A stretch of DNA of 23,124 nucleotides from a virus, in the IMG/VR virus record IMGVR_UViG_3300044855_000325, positions 1 through 23,124 of that record. One strand, 5' to 3'. The position numbers were made by a program, and so were the translations under genes. Below are positions 21,864-23,124 of this stretch, in pieces. The notes beneath the pieces are model-generated. The model was not told the DNA's origin. It made no database searches and saw nothing but the letters and a program-made list of their open reading frames with translations. The stretch's first letter is position 1. The number at the start of each line of letters is the position of its first letter.

Positions 21864-22038
21864 GTGGGCGACTCGCTAGAAAAAACAACAGAGCACCACC
21901 AAAGATGACGGCCGCGGTGGAACCGAACAGGATCCCCAGCAGGATGAGACCGAGGGACGCACCAATGGCAATTTGCCGGCCGGTCGATTTGCCGATCCAC
22001 TGAAGGGCAATCCCGACGATGGTGGCCCACCAGCTCAC
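21850..22038 (-). CDS. Small holin-like membrane protein (62 aa)
   Basis: The protein has two hydrophobic segments: WWATIVGIALQWIG (residues 3-16) and a long IAIGASLGLILLGILFGSTA onward (about 23-56), with a short basic loop between. It ends with RPHANP. Size and membrane content fit a small holin or a portal-adjacent membrane protein, but holins normally lie by an endolysin and none is seen here. It overlaps the portal start by 14 bases and its own start overlaps the gpW-like gene stop, so it is expressed with the head genes. The gene is likely; the role is uncertain. Confidence 0.62.
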   Translation of the reverse strand: MSWWATIVGIALQWIGKSTGRQIAIGASLGLILLGILFGSTAAVIFGGALLFFLASRPHANP

Positions 22039-22238
22039 GATTGGCCTCGAGCCGAGCCGGGGATCAAGCGAGAAAACAGCAGACCGCGCCGGGGCTTTTC
22101 AGCGTTGCGCTGCGATAGATCGTTCTGTGCGTCGGTCAATTCCTTGAGCGATCGCTGAGCAACGTTGACGCCGTCGACCGACATGGATTGCGGTTGAGCT
22201 GCAGCGTCGACGATTTGCTGGTCGGTTATGTCGGCCAT
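22035..22238 (-). CDS. gpW-like head-tail joining protein (67 aa)
   Basis: In lambda, gpW (68 aa) seals the portal after packaging and lets the tail attach. This 67-aa protein matches in length and place, two genes before the portal. It has helix ADITDQQIVDAAAQPQS, short strands around SVDGVNVAQRS and helix RSLKELTDAQNDLSQRNAE, then a basic tail (RRGLLFSRLIP). This is the order helix, beta hairpin, helix, basic end of gpW. The 'V-x-V-x-x-R-S-L-x-E-L' signature parallels related gpW-like proteins. Its start lies three bases after the upstream gene's stop and its end overlaps the holin-like gene. Confidence 0.8.
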   Translation of the reverse strand: MADITDQQIVDAAAQPQSMSVDGVNVAQRSLKELTDAQNDLSQRNAEKPRRGLLFSRLIPGSARGQS

Positions 22239-22241
22239 CGG

Positions 22242-22484
22242 TTATTCCTCCGCGATGAGATCGCGCAGACGTGCAATCGCTTCGGCCTTGCGCTTGGCCG
22301 CGTCACGTTCGCGCAAGGCTTGAGCGATAATTTCGATTTCCTGCTCGAGCGGAGTACTCGGGCGGGAAACGATGCGGTCCATCGCCGATTGGAGCGACGC
22401 TGGCGCGTTGGACTTGCTGGGTCGCCACCAGAGGGCGACTAAAAACACGGCGCAAAGCAACATAAGCAAAACGGCCCACATCAT
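22242..22484 (-). CDS. One-span membrane protein with coiled-coil tail (80 aa)
   Basis: The N-terminal MMWAVLLMLLCAVFLVALWW is one membrane segment. After a Ser/Pro loop, residues about 42-80 form an amphipathic charged helix (LEQEIEIIAQALRERDAAKR). This architecture, with a short N-terminal anchor and an outside or inside coiled coil, is seen in phage inner-membrane spanins and in small anchors of other kinds. No Rz1-like partner is obvious, so a spanin call would be premature. It overlaps the thioredoxin-like gene's stop by four bases (ATGA at 22481-22484), so the two are coupled. Confidence 0.65.
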   Translation of the reverse strand: MMWAVLLMLLCAVFLVALWWRPSKSNAPASLQSAMDRIVSRPSTPLEQEIEIIAQALRERDAAKRKAEAIARLRDLIAEE

Positions 22485-23124
22485 GTTTTCCAGACCTTAA
22501 TCGTGATGACGGTGAAAATGGCGACAAGCACAAACGCGCAACACAACGCGAGAACCGCCTCGCCAGGATTCCAGAGCCAGTACAGGATGGACTCGACCGA
22601 TGGCGGTCCGTCCGGTCGCAGTGCTGGGAACAGTGGCTTGCGTTCTGGATTGATAAATGGGACGCGATCAATCGGTCTACATGATCCATCGGGGCAATTG
22701 TCCGGCCCAGACTCCAACACAATCGACGAGTCCTGCGATTGCTCACGGACCTGCTGCTGTGTCTTGTATGCGGTTTGCATTGCCGAGTAGAGCGCCGCAG
22801 CGGATGTCGGCATCTGCGTTTTTCCCGCAACGTACACATGACCGCCATCAGGATCCGAAAACACAATCGCTGGAAAATCGTCTGGCGAGACGATGTTTGC
22901 GTACCGTTCCCGGTAGAGCGGGTTGTCTTTGGTGTAGACCTGGAAATTGCAATTGGTTTTTAGTTGCTGAAGACTGGCGTCTCGGTTCCACCATTCCAAA
23001 ACTTGAGACGATTTTGAATCGACACCAGCAAATAAACCGATGCTATAGCGGCGTGCAGTAGGTGTCGGCGTGACTTTGCTGGGTGTGTTCGCTGGTGCGG
23101 GTGCAGGTGGCGCGGCGTTGCTGA
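22481..23124 (-). CDS. Thioredoxin-fold protein with C-terminal membrane anchor (5' end beyond window)
   Basis: The frame is open to the right edge, so the N-terminus is missing; a TTG at 22999 could start a shorter form but is inside the fold. Visible order (213 codons): a Pro/Ala-rich linker (ending PTPTARR), then a thioredoxin-like domain from YSIGLFAGVDSKSSQ through VYTKDNPLYRERY, the cis-Pro-like DDFPAIVFSD, and helix TSAAALYSAMQ. It ends with a Cys/Pro loop and one membrane span (AVLALCCAFVLVAIFTVITI). No C-x-x-C is seen in the fold, so it is probably a structural or binding module, not an oxidoreductase. It is the first visible gene of the operon. Confidence 0.72.
   Translation of the reverse strand, partial: SNAAPPAPAPANTPSKVTPTPTARRYSIGLFAGVDSKSSQVLEWWNRDASLQQLKTNCNFQVYTKDNPLYRERYANIVSPDDFPAIVFSDPDGGHVYVAGKTQMPTSAAALYSAMQTAYKTQQQVREQSQDSSIVLESGPDNCPDGSCRPIDRVPFINPERKPLFPALRPDGPPSVESILYWLWNPGEAVLALCCAFVLVAIFTVITIKVWKT

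Noticed and set aside
1-23124. Circular closure of the window, since the terminase and thioredoxin-like frames join in phase across the ends
   Set aside because: The chance is one in three, and the joined protein would lack the terminase nuclease domain; there is no end overlap to support it.

Overview
The window is one block of tailed-phage structural genes, all on the minus strand and packed with ATGA-type overlaps or gaps of a few bases. It reads right to left as a single long operon of about 27 genes; no plus-strand gene is supported. Family-style clues suggest a prophage, or a GTA-like derivative, in a planctomycete, probably a Rhodopirellula/Pirellulales-type marine bacterium. These clues are a protease-capsid fusion, an integrase with a G-N in place of the usual G-H motif, GTAG-headed REP palindromes between genes, and high GC (about 65% in 60-base lines counted in the portal 5' half). 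The taxonomic guess is from memory of these families, not from a search.

Layout in transcription order. Positions 23124-21850 hold a membrane-anchored thioredoxin-fold protein (5' end outside the window), a one-span coiled-coil protein, a gpW-like head-tail joining protein and a holin-like membrane protein. Positions 21863-18714 encode a lambda-type portal with a long C-terminal extension ending in an HEYGH zincin domain. Positions 18717-17391 hold a small unknown gene and a tyrosine integrase. Positions 17251-13176 are the head module: protease/major capsid fusion, Pro/Glu-rich protein, DUF2190-like decoration protein, cysteine-rich small protein and head-tail connector. Positions 13169-10702 are the tail tube module: terminator, tube, two small proteins, and a gpG/gpT-like chaperone pair in overlapping frames. 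Positions 10692-7384 hold the fibre, two small partners, a second adhesin-like protein and a gp10/gpZ-like protein. Positions 7261-1659 hold the tape measure, two minor tail proteins, a 29-cysteine protein, and an Erv1/ALR-like plus glycosyltransferase-like fusion. Positions 1511-1 hold an SNase-like protein, a small zinc-ribbon-like protein and the large terminase, whose C-terminus lies outside the window.

Three things stand out. First, the portal gene carries an A10 tract exactly where portal sequence gives way to an AT-richer zincin extension. A -1 slip there meets a stop two codons later, as in E. coli dnaX, so the gene may make both a normal 614-residue portal and a 1049-residue portal-protease. 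Second, three families of covarying hairpin repeats sit between the genes. In three cases the repeat's GTAG head supplies the gene's TAG stop codon, and one repeat pair lies inside an open reading frame. Third, there is an unusual concentration of cysteine-rich or thiol-fold proteins: a 10% Cys tail protein, a 24% Cys small protein, a non-catalytic thioredoxin fold, and an Erv/ALR-like domain with C-x-C instead of C-x-x-C.

No tRNA, rRNA, CRISPR array, insertion sequence, clear promoter or endolysin was seen. No gene-free stretch exceeds 300 bases; the largest gaps (about 100-150 bases) are filled by the repeats.
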